Shown here: piece by piece, positions 33,204-42,460 of the stretch | How positions within the stretch are numbered: position 1 is the first letter of the stretch | Layout of the letters: every line of letters starts with the position of its first letter | Assembly: GCA_002151545.1 (NCBI GenBank) | Contig: CP021237.1 | Coordinates: 5,828,001-5,892,000 of the forward strand | From: Sphingobacteriaceae bacterium GW460-11-11-14-LB5 | Lineage (GTDB): Bacteria; Bacteroidota; Bacteroidia; Sphingobacteriales; Sphingobacteriaceae | Direction of reading: 5' to 3' | Length of the DNA stretch: 64,000 nucleotides | Notes under the pieces: model-generated | The model's database searches: none | What the model was told of the DNA's origin: nothing | The model's input: the letters and a program-made list of their open reading frames with translations, nothing else | Program-made: the position numbers and the translations under genes

Positions 33204-34397
33204 TTAATCTACCAAACCTTCAATTTCTACCACTTCCTGGGCATCTTTCTGATAGTCAACTTGATCAATTTCGAAACCAAATAAGCTTAAGAAATCAGAT
33301 CTGTAACCTGGTAAATCACCTATTGCGGGTAAAGTTTCGGTTGTGGCTTCTTTCCAAAGTTCGGCCACTTTAGCCTGGACATCTTCACGCATTTCCCAAT
33401 CGTCGATTCTGATTCTTCCTTTTTCATCAACAGGAACAGGGCTGCCGGTATATAAACGATCAGCATATAAACGCTGGATCTGCTCAATTGTACCTTCGTG
33501 GATGCCTTCTGCTTTCATTACCTTGTACAACAATGAAATGTATAACGGAATTACCGGAATAGCAGAACTTGCCTGTGTTACCAGTGCTTTGTTCACTGAT
33601 ACATAAGCTTTGCCATCAATATCTTTTAATTTATCGCTGATTTTAAAAGCAGTTGCTTCCAAATCATCTTTAGCTCTTCCAATGGTTCCTTTACGGTATA
33701 CCGGCTCGGTTAAAGCAGGGCCGATGTACGAATAAGCTACTGTTGTGGCAGCTTCGGCAAGCAGATTTTCTGCTTTTAAGGCATCAATCCACATGGCCCA
33801 GTCTTCGCCGCCCATTACCGCAACGGTATTGGCAATATCCTCTTCGGTAGCAGGTTCGATAGAAATTTCGGTTACATTACCGGTGTGGAAATCGACTGTT
33901 TTATTGGTGTAAGTTCCACCGATAGGTTTTAAGGTAGAGCGGTGAAGCACTTCGGTATCAGGGTGTTTCCTAACCGGAGATGCCAGGCTATAAATGACTA
34001 AATCAACCTGACCCAAATCAGCTTTGATCAATTCAATTGTTTTTTCTTTAATTTCTTTAGAGAATGCGTCGCCGTTAATACTTTTCGCATATAAACCAGC
34101 GGCATGGGCTTCTTTTTCGAAGGCTGCAGTATTGTACCAGCCTGGTGATGCAGTTTTGCCTTCAGAAGGTGCTTTTTCGAAAAATACGCCAATTGTAGAA
34201 GCGCCAGATCCATAAGCAGCAGTAATACGCGAAGCCAAACCAAATCCGGTTGAAGCGCCTATTACCAATACTTTTTTAGGACCATCTATAGCTCCTTTAG
34301 ATTTTACATATTCAATTTGATTCTTTACGTTTTGCGCGCAACCATCAGGGTGTGCAGTTAAACAGATAAAGCCCCTCATTCTAGGTTCGATAATCAT
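33204..34397 (-). CDS. fabV: Trans-2-enoyl-ACP/CoA reductase FabV
   Basis: The 397-residue NADH-dependent enzyme reduces trans-2-enoyl thioesters in fatty-acid synthesis. It starts MIIEPRMRGFICLTAHPDGC. The dinucleotide loop is VLVIGASTGFGLASR (43-57). The Y-x8-K catalytic pair is Tyr234 and Lys243 in PVYRKGTIGRAK, as in FabV and not the Y-x6-K of FabI. The length is typical. In some hosts this isozyme gives tolerance to FabI inhibitors. Confidence 0.95.
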   Translation of the reverse strand: MIIEPRMRGFICLTAHPDGCAQNVKNQIEYVKSKGAIDGPKKVLVIGASTGFGLASRITAAYGSGASTIGVFFEKAPSEGKTASPGWYNTAAFEKEAHAAGLYAKSINGDAFSKEIKEKTIELIKADLGQVDLVIYSLASPVRKHPDTEVLHRSTLKPIGGTYTNKTVDFHTGNVTEISIEPATEEDIANTVAVMGGEDWAMWIDALKAENLLAEAATTVAYSYIGPALTEPVYRKGTIGRAKDDLEATAFKISDKLKDIDGKAYVSVNKALVTQASSAIPVIPLYISLLYKVMKAEGIHEGTIEQIQRLYADRLYTGSPVPVDEKGRIRIDDWEMREDVQAKVAELWKEATTETLPAIGDLPGYRSDFLSLFGFEIDQVDYQKDAQEVVEIEGLVD

Positions 34398-34543
34398 TTT
34401 TGTTCTATTTTACGTTTTGTAATGTTAAAATAAGTGCAGTTTTAAGCAAATTGAAAATGCCATAATGCCCAAATCTTTAACGAAGATAAATTTTTAATTG
34501 TTTAACGTTAAATGAATTTTAAATAATAAGCTTTTACACTTGT

Positions 34544-35869
34544 TTAATTCGTTTTAGATCTAAATTCTATATTAATAATATTATCTCTTTTCATATCGGT
34601 ATCCAGATAAACTATCCGTGTTTTATCGCCATAATAAACGCAGAGCACAGCTGTATTTGGTGGGGTACTTCCTAAATTATCTGCCCTAAACAATAAAGTG
34701 TTTTTGCCCGGTTGCAATGTTAGGTAAAACCGCTTAGATATTTTTTTAACTGCAATTTTTTGATGGACCCATACGTCATTAAGTTTTAAAGATACACTGT
34801 CTCCATCCTCTACCTGGCCGTCCCAAATTTCAAGTTCTATTTGCTTGTTTTCAACTTGCATGTTTGCAATAACATCGGAGTTTCTGTTTATGGGTTTTTC
34901 TGGAGTATTTTTTTGCTTTGATATCTCTACAGGCTTATTGCTTATAGATTGGTTATCCGCTAACTTAGGTTTTGAATATGCGCGATAAAACTTAGCCACC
35001 AGAAAAGTTGCAAAAGCGTTTGAGCGGTTTGAAAAATCAAAACTGTACATGTTTTCGCTGGTTTTAACAATCAAATTCCCGGTATTTGGCGGCTTGCGAC
35101 CATAATTGTCTGCAAAAAGTGCAATGGTATTCATTCCTGTATCTAAATGTAGCGCATGGCTAAATTTTTTCTCATCAATGGCATGTTTGTTTAAAATCAT
35201 CCTGCCATTTTGAATCAATGTTATGGTGTCTGCATCGATCAGCTCTTCATCCTGTATGGCCAGGGTAACAACGCTATCTTTTGTGGTAATTGGATCGTAA
35301 ATGCCATAATAAATATTATCCTTCCCGGTAGGGGCCACTATCCTGGGAATATGAGGATCTGTCCAGGGCGTTGAATTTGCTTTGGTTAAGGTAATCTTTT
35401 CACGGTATAACAGATCCCTCATATTTACTTTTGAACTTTCGTAAATTTCATCGCCCTCATCTAAACCGCGCATAAAAAGCCCAAAGTTATCAATCCACAT
35501 CCGTTGCAAACTCAATTGTGCTTGTCCGGTTTTGGATTTGCTTAGTGTAAGTACACCATTTAGGTAGGGCATCCACTGTTTAATTTTGAAAGGGGTTTCT
35601 ATTATCGGGTATTTATTTCGACCAATGCCCAGTTGGGTACTGTTTTTCTGAACAAGCAAGAGTTCATAACTAAATATAAAATCGCCATTTGTAATTTTTA
35701 AGTTCGCAGGATAAAGCATCTTTTCAGTCGCTTTGCCAATATTCATTTGCACATTAATCGGTAAAGCGGTGGGATAAGGACGATACTTAAAATTCCAGGT
35801 ACCCGTAAAATCCTGAGCCTTTGCTCCGGTTAAAATCATGATTAACAAAACTCCTAAAAGAAAACGCAT
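34544..35869 (-). CDS. Secreted protein with two tandem Ig-like C-terminal modules
   Basis: The 441-residue protein has a signal peptide ending AKAQ. The first half (about 20-170) begins FTGTWNFKYRP and resembles a lipocalin-like domain. Two related modules follow, each with an LxLxxGxNTxxLxADNxG segment and PPNT: LHLDTGMNTIALFADNYG with KPPNTG, and LTLQPGKNTLLFRADNLG with TPPNTA. They are probably small beta-sandwiches. The family is not recognised and no function is offered. Confidence 0.7.
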   Translation of the reverse strand: MRFLLGVLLIMILTGAKAQDFTGTWNFKYRPYPTALPINVQMNIGKATEKMLYPANLKITNGDFIFSYELLLVQKNSTQLGIGRNKYPIIETPFKIKQWMPYLNGVLTLSKSKTGQAQLSLQRMWIDNFGLFMRGLDEGDEIYESSKVNMRDLLYREKITLTKANSTPWTDPHIPRIVAPTGKDNIYYGIYDPITTKDSVVTLAIQDEELIDADTITLIQNGRMILNKHAIDEKKFSHALHLDTGMNTIALFADNYGRKPPNTGNLIVKTSENMYSFDFSNRSNAFATFLVAKFYRAYSKPKLADNQSISNKPVEISKQKNTPEKPINRNSDVIANMQVENKQIELEIWDGQVEDGDSVSLKLNDVWVHQKIAVKKISKRFYLTLQPGKNTLLFRADNLGSTPPNTAVLCVYYGDKTRIVYLDTDMKRDNIINIEFRSKTN

Positions 35870-36003
35870 GTGATTTTCAATGAATTAAATCCTAAAGATA
35901 AGCGTCTAAGCTCTTTTTTAAGGATTAATTTAAAGTTAAATGATTTGCTTTGTTCATTTTCTATTAATTTAGCGGCACACAGATAAAACCGGTTTATCAT
36001 CTT

Positions 36004-36711
36004 ATGAAAAAAATAGTATTCTCTGCTATGGTGTTGCTCATCATGGTTTCTGGAAAGCTTTATGCACAAACCCAGCATCAAAATTCGGGTTGGTTTATGT
36101 TTTTAAATAACACCAAGTTTAATGAAAAATGGGGGCTACAGTTCGATGTTCAAATGCGCTCAGCTGATGATTGGGGTTATTTGAGAAATACCTTAGTGCG
36201 GCCAGCCTTACAATATTTCATCAATAATAAACACAATGTAGCCCTGGGCTATTTATGGCAAACCACACAATCGCAATCGGTAGTAGCCGGTAATTCATTT
36301 TCACACGAGCATCGTATTTTTGAGCAATATATTTACAGCCACAGGCTAAAATCGGTTTTTGCCAGCCACAGGCTAAGGCTTGAACAACGTTTTATCGGCC
36401 GCCCGGACGAAGATGTGTTTTCACAACGTTTCCGTTATTTCTTCAGGCTCATTCAGCCATTGCAAAAAGCTCAGCCAACATTTACAAAAGGGCCATTTGT
36501 AGCTATGCAGAACGAGGTGTTTTTAAATTTGCAGAATAAGGAGAAAATTAACAATAGTGTTTTCGATCAGAACAGGTTGTACCTTGCTGCGGGTTATCGT
36601 TTTTCGAAGCAATTTGATCTGGAAGCTGGGTATATGAACCAAATTACAAATGGCGTTTCGAACAATACGGTTAATCACATTATTCAGCTGGCTGTTTACA
36701 CGAGGTTTTAA
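36004..36711 (+). CDS. DUF2490 outer-membrane barrel protein
   Basis: The 235-residue product has a signal peptide (MKKIVFSAMVLLIMVSGKLYAQ). DUF2490 features are WFMFLNNTKFNEKWGLQFDVQMRS, LVRPALQYFINNKHNVALGYLW, HRLRLEQRFIG, RFRYFFRLIQPL and a final TVNHIIQLAVYTRF. The predicted fold is a beta barrel of unknown cargo. A second barrel-like gene starts 85 bp downstream in another frame and may share the transcript. Confidence 0.88.
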   Translation: MKKIVFSAMVLLIMVSGKLYAQTQHQNSGWFMFLNNTKFNEKWGLQFDVQMRSADDWGYLRNTLVRPALQYFINNKHNVALGYLWQTTQSQSVVAGNSFSHEHRIFEQYIYSHRLKSVFASHRLRLEQRFIGRPDEDVFSQRFRYFFRLIQPLQKAQPTFTKGPFVAMQNEVFLNLQNKEKINNSVFDQNRLYLAAGYRFSKQFDLEAGYMNQITNGVSNNTVNHIIQLAVYTRF

Positions 36712-36796
36712 TGTTTTAAAGTCATTTTTTGTACAACAACTCTTACAAAATGTTAAAGCTGTTGTAATTGATTGGTCTTTTTGCTCAATTTGCCGC

Positions 36797-37687
36797 GTGA
36801 AAAGATTTACCATTCTATTTTTAGCACTCTTGTTTGGCAAGCGAATGCAGGCACAAGAGATTAAAACCTCTTCAACCAGTAATACGCCAACTTCAAAAAG
36901 TTTATTTAACCCTGAGCATAAAAGGAAATTTTCCCGTAAAGGTGATTTTTATTTTCACTGGGGATATAATAGCTCCTGGTATGGTAAAAGCGATATCAGG
37001 TTTCAGGGACCGAACTACGATTTTACTTTAAAGGATGTGGTGGCTCATGATAGACAATCGAAATTAAGCTGGGCTTATTTAAATCCGGGTTTAATCACTG
37101 TACCACAGTATAACATCCGTGCGGGATACTTTATCAAAGATAATTACAGTATTTCTATCGGCTGGGACCACATGAAATATGTGATGGATATTCCGCAAAC
37201 TGTTGTAATCAACGGACATATCGGTGCAAATATTTCGCATGATAATGCACCTACAGGCGCTTTAGCTGGCGATTATAATGGCCAAAGCATTAACGTGAAA
37301 GAAAGCATGCTTACTTATGAGCATACCGATGGATTTAACTATGCCAATATCGAGATTGAGCGTTATGATGATATCTGGGTTGCGCCGGGTGGCAATACTT
37401 CTTTAACTTTAGAAACCGGTTTGGGTGGCGGTTTAATGGTGCCACGTTCTGATGTACGTCTTTTTGGCCAGGGCAGGAATAACCATTTCAGCATTTCGGG
37501 TTATGGTGTTTCAGCGAAAATTGGTCTTAAGTTTTATGTTTGGAAAAACGTTTATTTACAGAATACCACTAAGTTTGGCGCCACCAATTTAACCAATGTG
37601 CATACAACCGGTTGGGATGAGCTGGATAAAGCCAGTCAGAAAATCAACTACATTGAAAATATATCGCTGATCGGGGTTCAGTTTTAA
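36797..37687 (+). CDS. Outer-membrane-type protein of unknown function
   Basis: The 296-residue product, starting at GTG 36797, has a signal peptide (MKRFTILFLALLFGKRMQAQ). The mature part is aromatic and beta-strand rich (KGDFYFHWGYNSSWYGKSDI, IRAGYFIKDNYSISIGWDHM) and ends IENISLIGVQF, typical of outer-membrane barrels. The frame stays open upstream to 36650, but that start overlaps DUF2490 and lacks a signal peptide. The signal peptide decides the GTG start. The function is unknown. Confidence 0.75.
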   Translation: MKRFTILFLALLFGKRMQAQEIKTSSTSNTPTSKSLFNPEHKRKFSRKGDFYFHWGYNSSWYGKSDIRFQGPNYDFTLKDVVAHDRQSKLSWAYLNPGLITVPQYNIRAGYFIKDNYSISIGWDHMKYVMDIPQTVVINGHIGANISHDNAPTGALAGDYNGQSINVKESMLTYEHTDGFNYANIEIERYDDIWVAPGGNTSLTLETGLGGGLMVPRSDVRLFGQGRNNHFSISGYGVSAKIGLKFYVWKNVYLQNTTKFGATNLTNVHTTGWDELDKASQKINYIENISLIGVQF

Positions 37688-37694
37688 AAAATAT

Positions 37695-37719
37695 AAAAGG
37701 AGGCTCAAGCCTCTTTTTT
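37695..37719 (+). terminator. Terminator after the outer-membrane-type gene
   Basis: AAAAGGAGGC and GCCTCTTTTTT frame a short GC stem with loop TCAA, 13 bp after the stop codon and followed by T6. Confidence 0.85.
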
Positions 37720-37909
37720 GTTTTAGGTGCAGGTGGTGGGAATCGGTGCACTACAGTTTGCCCGCTGATTAAAGAGATAAACGCTGATTATTTTTGGTGA
37801 TTATAAATAGCCATGAAAGCAAAGAAGACTATTATATTTTCTCCAGTTTGTCTAGCCTTGCAATTTCAATCTAGTATAGATCGCTTTACGCTTGGCGCCT
37901 AGCGCCCGG

Positions 37910-38362
37910 CTACTGTCCGTAATCTAACAACCTTCTATGGTAGTTAATCTGCCCCAAATGGTAAGATAAATGTGTGGACAGGTGAACCAGGAAAAATTCG
38001 GTTGATGTTTTCTCCTGAAATACCAGCATCGGGTATTCAGTATTGATTTGTTCAGGGGTTATTTTATCAAGCGTTTCACTAACTACAATTAAAGTTGCTT
38101 CGATCATTTTAATCAATTCTAGCCTTGGGATATCTTTTAATGAAAACTCCAGTTCGCGGTTGCGGATGTAATGGCTGCCACCCAAAGTTGCACCAATATA
38201 CGTGTTGAGGTTTCCGATTAAATGCAGACAGAGGTTCCCGGCTGAATTTGCAATGCTTTTATCTACAACCCAAAGCGTAGCTTCGTTTTTATATAATTCA
38301 ATTTCCGATTTTAATTTGTTAAGATCCCGGGTGAAAAGTGATTTTAAGGTTTCGGTAAGCAT
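37910..38362 (-). CDS. DinB-like metal-binding protein (DUF1572 type)
   Basis: The 150-residue protein shows the four-helix DinB pattern with metal-binding His residues: NLCLHLIGNLNTYIGATLGG (first His near 47) and VHLSTHLSYHLGQINYHRRLL near the C-terminus (two or three His). DinB-like proteins use bacillithiol, mycothiol or other thiols as cofactors; the substrate is unknown. It starts 9 bp after the preceding gene stop on the same strand, so cotranscription is likely. Confidence 0.82.
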   Translation of the reverse strand: MLTETLKSLFTRDLNKLKSEIELYKNEATLWVVDKSIANSAGNLCLHLIGNLNTYIGATLGGSHYIRNRELEFSLKDIPRLELIKMIEATLIVVSETLDKITPEQINTEYPMLVFQEKTSTEFFLVHLSTHLSYHLGQINYHRRLLDYGQ

Positions 38363-38371
38363 ATGTAGATT

Positions 38372-39130
38372 TTAAGGGATTAATTTTTTTACTTGCTGTG
38401 ATAGGATCTCTTTATCATTCTTTTTAATGATTAAATGCCCTAGTGCATTATTTTCTCCAATTGCACTGATAAAACAAGTATAGAGGTAAATACCACTTTC
38501 AAAGTTAAAATTGCCACTTCCACCGCTTCCATCAGGATCATATCGTCCATTGGATAAAACAATTGAAGGTTTATTGCCCATTTTATTTTTTAAGGGCCAT
38601 GATGCAAAACGGTAATTTCTATTACCCAAGTCGTCAATCCGTACTCTGTATTGTGCTGTCTCGAAGATTAATATGGGTTTGTAGAATTTTTTAATTGAAG
38701 GATGTAATCCTGTTTTTTCTAGGGCAATTAATCGGGACTTTTCTAATGTCTCAAATTTTGATCGATGATTTACGCTCAACAATTTGCCATCCGAATCGTT
38801 CAGCCATAATTCGCCATTTAACAGCATTATTCCTCTCCAGCCCATAAAATCCCAGTCTGTTAATGGATTTGAGTTGATGATCTTTTTGGTTAGTTCATCG
38901 TCAAAAACCTCTTTATATCTTTTTATAAATTCCTGCTTGTTTTTAATAGGCGGGATCGGGTATGCCCTGTTTAAAGGATATCTAATTTTATTGCTTAATT
39001 TTTCTATTTTACCATTTTTAATAGAGGTGATAAAATCGGTAACAATAGGGAGATATTTTTTATCTAGTGTTTGGCTTTGAATTGAGCCGATGTTCACTAT
39101 AAAAAGGACTGCTAATAATAGTATTTTCAT
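38372..39130 (-). CDS. Secreted protein of unknown function
   Basis: The 252-residue product has a signal peptide ending IQSQ. The N-terminal part (LDKKYLPIVTDFITSIKNGKIEKLSNKI) and KNKQEFIKRYKEVF look like an NTF2-like or periplasmic helical domain. The C-terminal part has SWPLKNKMGNKPSIVLSNGRYD and a Gly-rich loop DPDGSGGSGNFNFESG. No catalytic motif is identified. It precedes dinB by 9 bp. Confidence 0.65.
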   Translation of the reverse strand: MKILLLAVLFIVNIGSIQSQTLDKKYLPIVTDFITSIKNGKIEKLSNKIRYPLNRAYPIPPIKNKQEFIKRYKEVFDDELTKKIINSNPLTDWDFMGWRGIMLLNGELWLNDSDGKLLSVNHRSKFETLEKSRLIALEKTGLHPSIKKFYKPILIFETAQYRVRIDDLGNRNYRFASWPLKNKMGNKPSIVLSNGRYDPDGSGGSGNFNFESGIYLYTCFISAIGENNALGHLIIKKNDKEILSQQVKKLIP

Positions 39131-39214
39131 TGAAGAGAGGTTTTTAAGCGAATATAATAGTTTAAAGCCGAAAAGGTGTCTTTCTGCCCTATTACTCTAC
39201 CGACCTATGTATCT

Positions 39215-39286
39215 AAACCCGATAAAATGGAAAGCCCGGAAGCCCGATCCTTTATCGGGATGAGGACTTGAAATGATAGCGGGACT
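39215..39286. repeat. D-type dispersed repeat, copy at 39.2 kb
   Basis: AAACCCGATAAAATGGAAAG, CCCGATCCTTTATCGGG and GATAGCGGGACT occur in the order seen at 31485. The internal CCCGAT/ATCGGG arms can form a hairpin that the other copy lacks. Confidence 0.6.
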
Positions 39287-39378
39287 AACACTTAATAGTA
39301 GCAATGATCTGCTTTTCAAATAAAAATAAAAGGATGTTAAGGCACATTGTCCGACCGAGGATCTTTTGCAGAAAAGAT

Positions 39379-39527
39379 GAGGCTGTATCATAAGTTGTGA
39401 TTCTATTCGAACTTGTCACGTTAAGCTTCCCGAAGAATCGGGACAAGTAGTCGAAACGCTTTGAGCAGCATTTAAACAGGTCCTTCGACAAGCTCAGGAT
39501 GACAATCTATATTTATGATACAACCTC
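39379..39527. repeat. TTGTCGAA/TTCGACA composite repeat, copy 3
   Basis: Outer arms GAGGCTGTATCATAA (39379-39393) and TTATGATACAACCTC (39513-39527) are inverted. Inside them a paired repeat runs from TGTCACGTTAAGCTTC (39414) to GCTCAGGATGACA (39504). A CCCGAAGAATCGGG hairpin is inserted after the first arm. This fills much of the 497-bp gap; no gene is seen. Confidence 0.75.
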
Positions 39528-39573
39528 TTGACGATCGCATTGGAAAACAGCGCTAATCATTGATCCTTTGCCC

Positions 39574-39607
39574 ATAAAAAAACACCTGCAAGAAATTGCA
39601 GGTGTTT
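39574..39607 (-). terminator. Terminator of the head-GIN protein gene
   Basis: ACACCTGCA and TGCAGGTGT form a 9-bp perfect stem with a 7-nt loop (39582-39606), followed on the minus strand by T7. It lies 21 bp after the stop codon. Confidence 0.9.
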
Positions 39608-39627
39608 CGCTATCAAAAGGCTTTAAT

Positions 39628-40359
39628 TTATACTTTTCTAACTCTTCCTGAGCCTATAACTGTTTTATCAACTGATGGATCGCCTGAGTAATTTACACTT
39701 CCTGAACCGCTGATTACCGCTTTAATGCTTTTCTCTGCAGCGATATTAACTGTTCCAGAGCCGCTGATCGTTGTTGATAATGTTTTTACTGCAAAAGATT
39801 TGCCACCAAAGGTACCCGAGCTGCTGATAACTACTTTAGCATGATCGGCATTGCCATTAATGTTGATTGATCCTGAACCGCTAATTACGCCGCTAAAATT
39901 GTCAACATCGGCATTTACTTTTATACTGCCTGATCCGCTTAAAACAGTTGCAAAATCTCCAGCACTAACTTTGCCGTTCACTGTCATTGCTCCAGATCCG
40001 TTCATGGTTAAACTTTTTAGCGAAGGTGCAGTAACGTAAGCAGTTATTTTTTTGTTTTCGTATTTTCTAGACCAGCTAGTAATGCTGGTTTCCGGACGGA
40101 TAATGAGTGCATTTCCTTTTACTTCTGTTACAATGGTCGCAATGGCATCGGCATCGCCTTCTAAACGGCAGCTTGCTTTTGAACCTATCGTAATTACGAT
40201 ATTGATTGGGCCTGCACCCGCAACTGAAGTAAAGTTAGCCACATCTCTTTCATCGCTATTGTATTTTGATGATTTAATGTGGGTTTGGTCTTTTGCAATT
40301 ACATTAATACCCGAGGTTAATGTTAGTGTTGCCAATAATATTGCAAATACTTTTTTCAT
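39628..40359 (-). CDS. Head-GIN (DUF2807) secreted protein
   Basis: The 243-residue product has a signal peptide (about 1-22). The mature part is the DUF2807 repeat solenoid: FTSVAGAGPINIVITIGSK at the start, then many short strands with SGSGSI-type turns (LSGSGSIKVNAD, ISGSGSININGN, ISGSGTVNIAAEK). The family, also called putative autotransporter adhesin head GIN, gives a right-handed beta helix on the surface or in the periplasm. The partner ligand is unknown. Confidence 0.9.
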   Translation of the reverse strand: MKKVFAILLATLTLTSGINVIAKDQTHIKSSKYNSDERDVANFTSVAGAGPINIVITIGSKASCRLEGDADAIATIVTEVKGNALIIRPETSITSWSRKYENKKITAYVTAPSLKSLTMNGSGAMTVNGKVSAGDFATVLSGSGSIKVNADVDNFSGVISGSGSININGNADHAKVVISSSGTFGGKSFAVKTLSTTISGSGTVNIAAEKSIKAVISGSGSVNYSGDPSVDKTVIGSGRVRKV

Positions 40360-40487
40360 GATGATAGATTTTATTTTTTTAGATGAATAATGAGCTTTTC
40401 TTATAAGACGATGCTTTTGCCGAAAAGTTGCACAAGACAGAATTTAATTCTTTTTTATTAATGGTCTTGGCTATGCTCAAAAGAGAA

Positions 40488-40613
40488 GCCGTATCATTAA
40501 GGTAATTTCTCTTCCAAATTTGTCATGTTGAGCCTGTCGAAACACCTAAAAGCATATTTAAGTAAGTCCTTCGACAAGCTCAGGATGACAAATTATATAT
40601 TTATGATACAGCC
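40488..40613. repeat. TTGTCGAA/TTCGACA composite repeat, copy 4
   Basis: Outer arms GCCGTATCATTAA (from 40488) and TTATGATACAGCC (40601-40613) flank the pair TGTCATGTTGAGCCTGTCGA (from 40521) and TCGACAAGCTCAGGATGACA (to 40590). The layout equals copy 3. It lies between the head-GIN gene and the end of the M1 peptidase gene. Confidence 0.75.
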
Positions 40614-40625
40614 AATGAGATTTAA

Positions 40626-42278
40626 TTATCCTTTTTTGATGTTGATGTAAAACAACGGATCGTGTTTAAAGTTATCGGCATTAATACTGCCATCAATTTT
40701 AATGGTTTTCCAATCGTTTGTAGGTTTGATCAAAGTATAAACACCTGCTTTTAGTGTTACGCGCACAGGCATATCAAAACCTTTTACATCTGTTACCCAT
40801 CGGTAAGAAAGTATGCCTTTATTGATTTTATAGCTTAAAACAGGAATCTTCGTATAACGCAGGTACTGATCGAAAACTTTATCTAATTTAAGTCCGCTTT
40901 GTTTGGCTATGTAATTTTCAATCTCTGCAGTGGTTACGGTTTTGTGGTAGAATGTTTTACCCAATCCGCGCAAAACCTGTCTGAATTTTTCATCGTTATT
41001 GATCAATTGGCGAATGATACTCACCAAATTTGCACCTTTGGGATACATATCGCCCGAGCCTTCCTTGTTTACGCCATAAGGGCCAATTACCGGCACATCA
41101 TTACGGATGATTTTCTGTAATCCGATCACATATTCTTCGGCAGCTGCTTTGCTCTCAGTACATTCGGTAAACAATACCTCTGAATAATTGGTGAAACCTT
41201 CATGAACCCACATATCGGCGATATCTTTTGAGGTGATGTTATTCCCGAACCATTCGTGGCCGCTTTCATGGATGGTAATAAAATCCCATTTTAAGCCATG
41301 ATCGGTACCACTTAAATCTTTACCTAAATAACCTGGTTTAAACTGATTGCCATAAGCTACTGCACTCTGGTGTTCCATACCTAAATGTGGCGCCTGAACC
41401 AGTTTGTAGCCGTCTTTGTACCAGGGGTAAGGGCCAAACCAATATTCGAAACATTTTAGCATGGGTTTAACATCTGCATCCCAATGTGGGCGGGCTTTGG
41501 CGCTATCGGTTTGTAGCGCCCAGTAGTCGATACTGAGCTTTCCGTTTTCACCATCATAACTGTCTTGCCAGTGCGCATATTTCCCAATGTAAAAGGTTAC
41601 GTCGTAATTGTTAATGGGATTACCTACAAACCAATTGTATTGTTTATTGCCATCAGGTTTGTCAACGGTATTTCTCAGTCTTCCGTTAGATATTTCCTGC
41701 AAAGTTTTAGGAACAGTAATGCTGATTAACATACTGTCTACTTCATCGCTTTGGTGATCTTTATTTGGCCACCACACACTTGCACCTAAACCCTGGCAAG
41801 CCACCGAAACAAATGGATTGCCTGCTTCATCTTTTTTGAAGATAAAACCACCGTCCCAGGGTGGTGTTTTTGCTACCGTAGGATTGCCTGAATAGAAAAC
41901 GGTGAATTTATCTTGACTGCCTTTTTTAACCGCTTTAGGGAAGGTTACAAATACCGCGTTATATTCCCGGGTAAAAGGTAAATCGGCACCTTTGTAAACC
42001 ACCTTGTCTACTTTTAAGTTATCAAAAAGATCGAACTGGAGTTTGGTAAAATCCTGCGTAGCGGTAAAAGCAAATTCATTGCTGCCGCTAACAGATTTTT
42101 GGTCGATATCTATTTTAACATCCAGGTGGTAATAATTAATATCGTAACAGGTGCGCAAAGGAGTCAGTGTGCCACGGAGGCTGTCGGCCCTTGAGTTTAC
42201 CTGGTTTTTCCCGAGCATCTGTGCCTGTACCGCTGAAATACTGAAGATGATGGCAAGGATGAATAGTAACTTTTTCAT
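40626..42278 (-). CDS. M1-family metallopeptidase
   Basis: The 550-residue protein has a signal peptide ending VQAQ. Its zinc motif HESGHEWFGN gives His337, Glu338 and His341, and WVHEGFTNYSE gives the third ligand Glu360 (HExxHx18E). The exopeptidase element is GMEHQ (300-304), a variant of GAMEN. The layout is N-terminal beta domain, catalytic domain and helical tail. It would remove N-terminal residues from peptides in the periplasm. Confidence 0.93.
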   Translation of the reverse strand: MKKLLFILAIIFSISAVQAQMLGKNQVNSRADSLRGTLTPLRTCYDINYYHLDVKIDIDQKSVSGSNEFAFTATQDFTKLQFDLFDNLKVDKVVYKGADLPFTREYNAVFVTFPKAVKKGSQDKFTVFYSGNPTVAKTPPWDGGFIFKKDEAGNPFVSVACQGLGASVWWPNKDHQSDEVDSMLISITVPKTLQEISNGRLRNTVDKPDGNKQYNWFVGNPINNYDVTFYIGKYAHWQDSYDGENGKLSIDYWALQTDSAKARPHWDADVKPMLKCFEYWFGPYPWYKDGYKLVQAPHLGMEHQSAVAYGNQFKPGYLGKDLSGTDHGLKWDFITIHESGHEWFGNNITSKDIADMWVHEGFTNYSEVLFTECTESKAAAEEYVIGLQKIIRNDVPVIGPYGVNKEGSGDMYPKGANLVSIIRQLINNDEKFRQVLRGLGKTFYHKTVTTAEIENYIAKQSGLKLDKVFDQYLRYTKIPVLSYKINKGILSYRWVTDVKGFDMPVRVTLKAGVYTLIKPTNDWKTIKIDGSINADNFKHDPLFYINIKKG

Positions 42279-42460
42279 TTATTATATTTTTGTTAATCGT
42301 TAAAAACGATTGCTTATTAATATGCGCTTAGAAACGAGCGTAACTTTTTTGTCTTTGCGGCGCACAAAGCCTCCCTGTTGCAGGCAGGCAATCCTAATGC
42401 AATGGCTATACACCTAAAGTTACAAGAATGCTCCGTCGCTCAACATGAGGGATTTTGCAT

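Noticed and set aside
33204..34397. A short-chain dehydrogenase of ordinary type
   Set aside because: The length and the Y-x8-K spacing fit FabV, not classic SDR enzymes.
36650..36796. Upstream start of the outer-membrane-type gene
   Set aside because: It overlaps DUF2490 and lacks a signal peptide, while GTG 36797 gives one directly.
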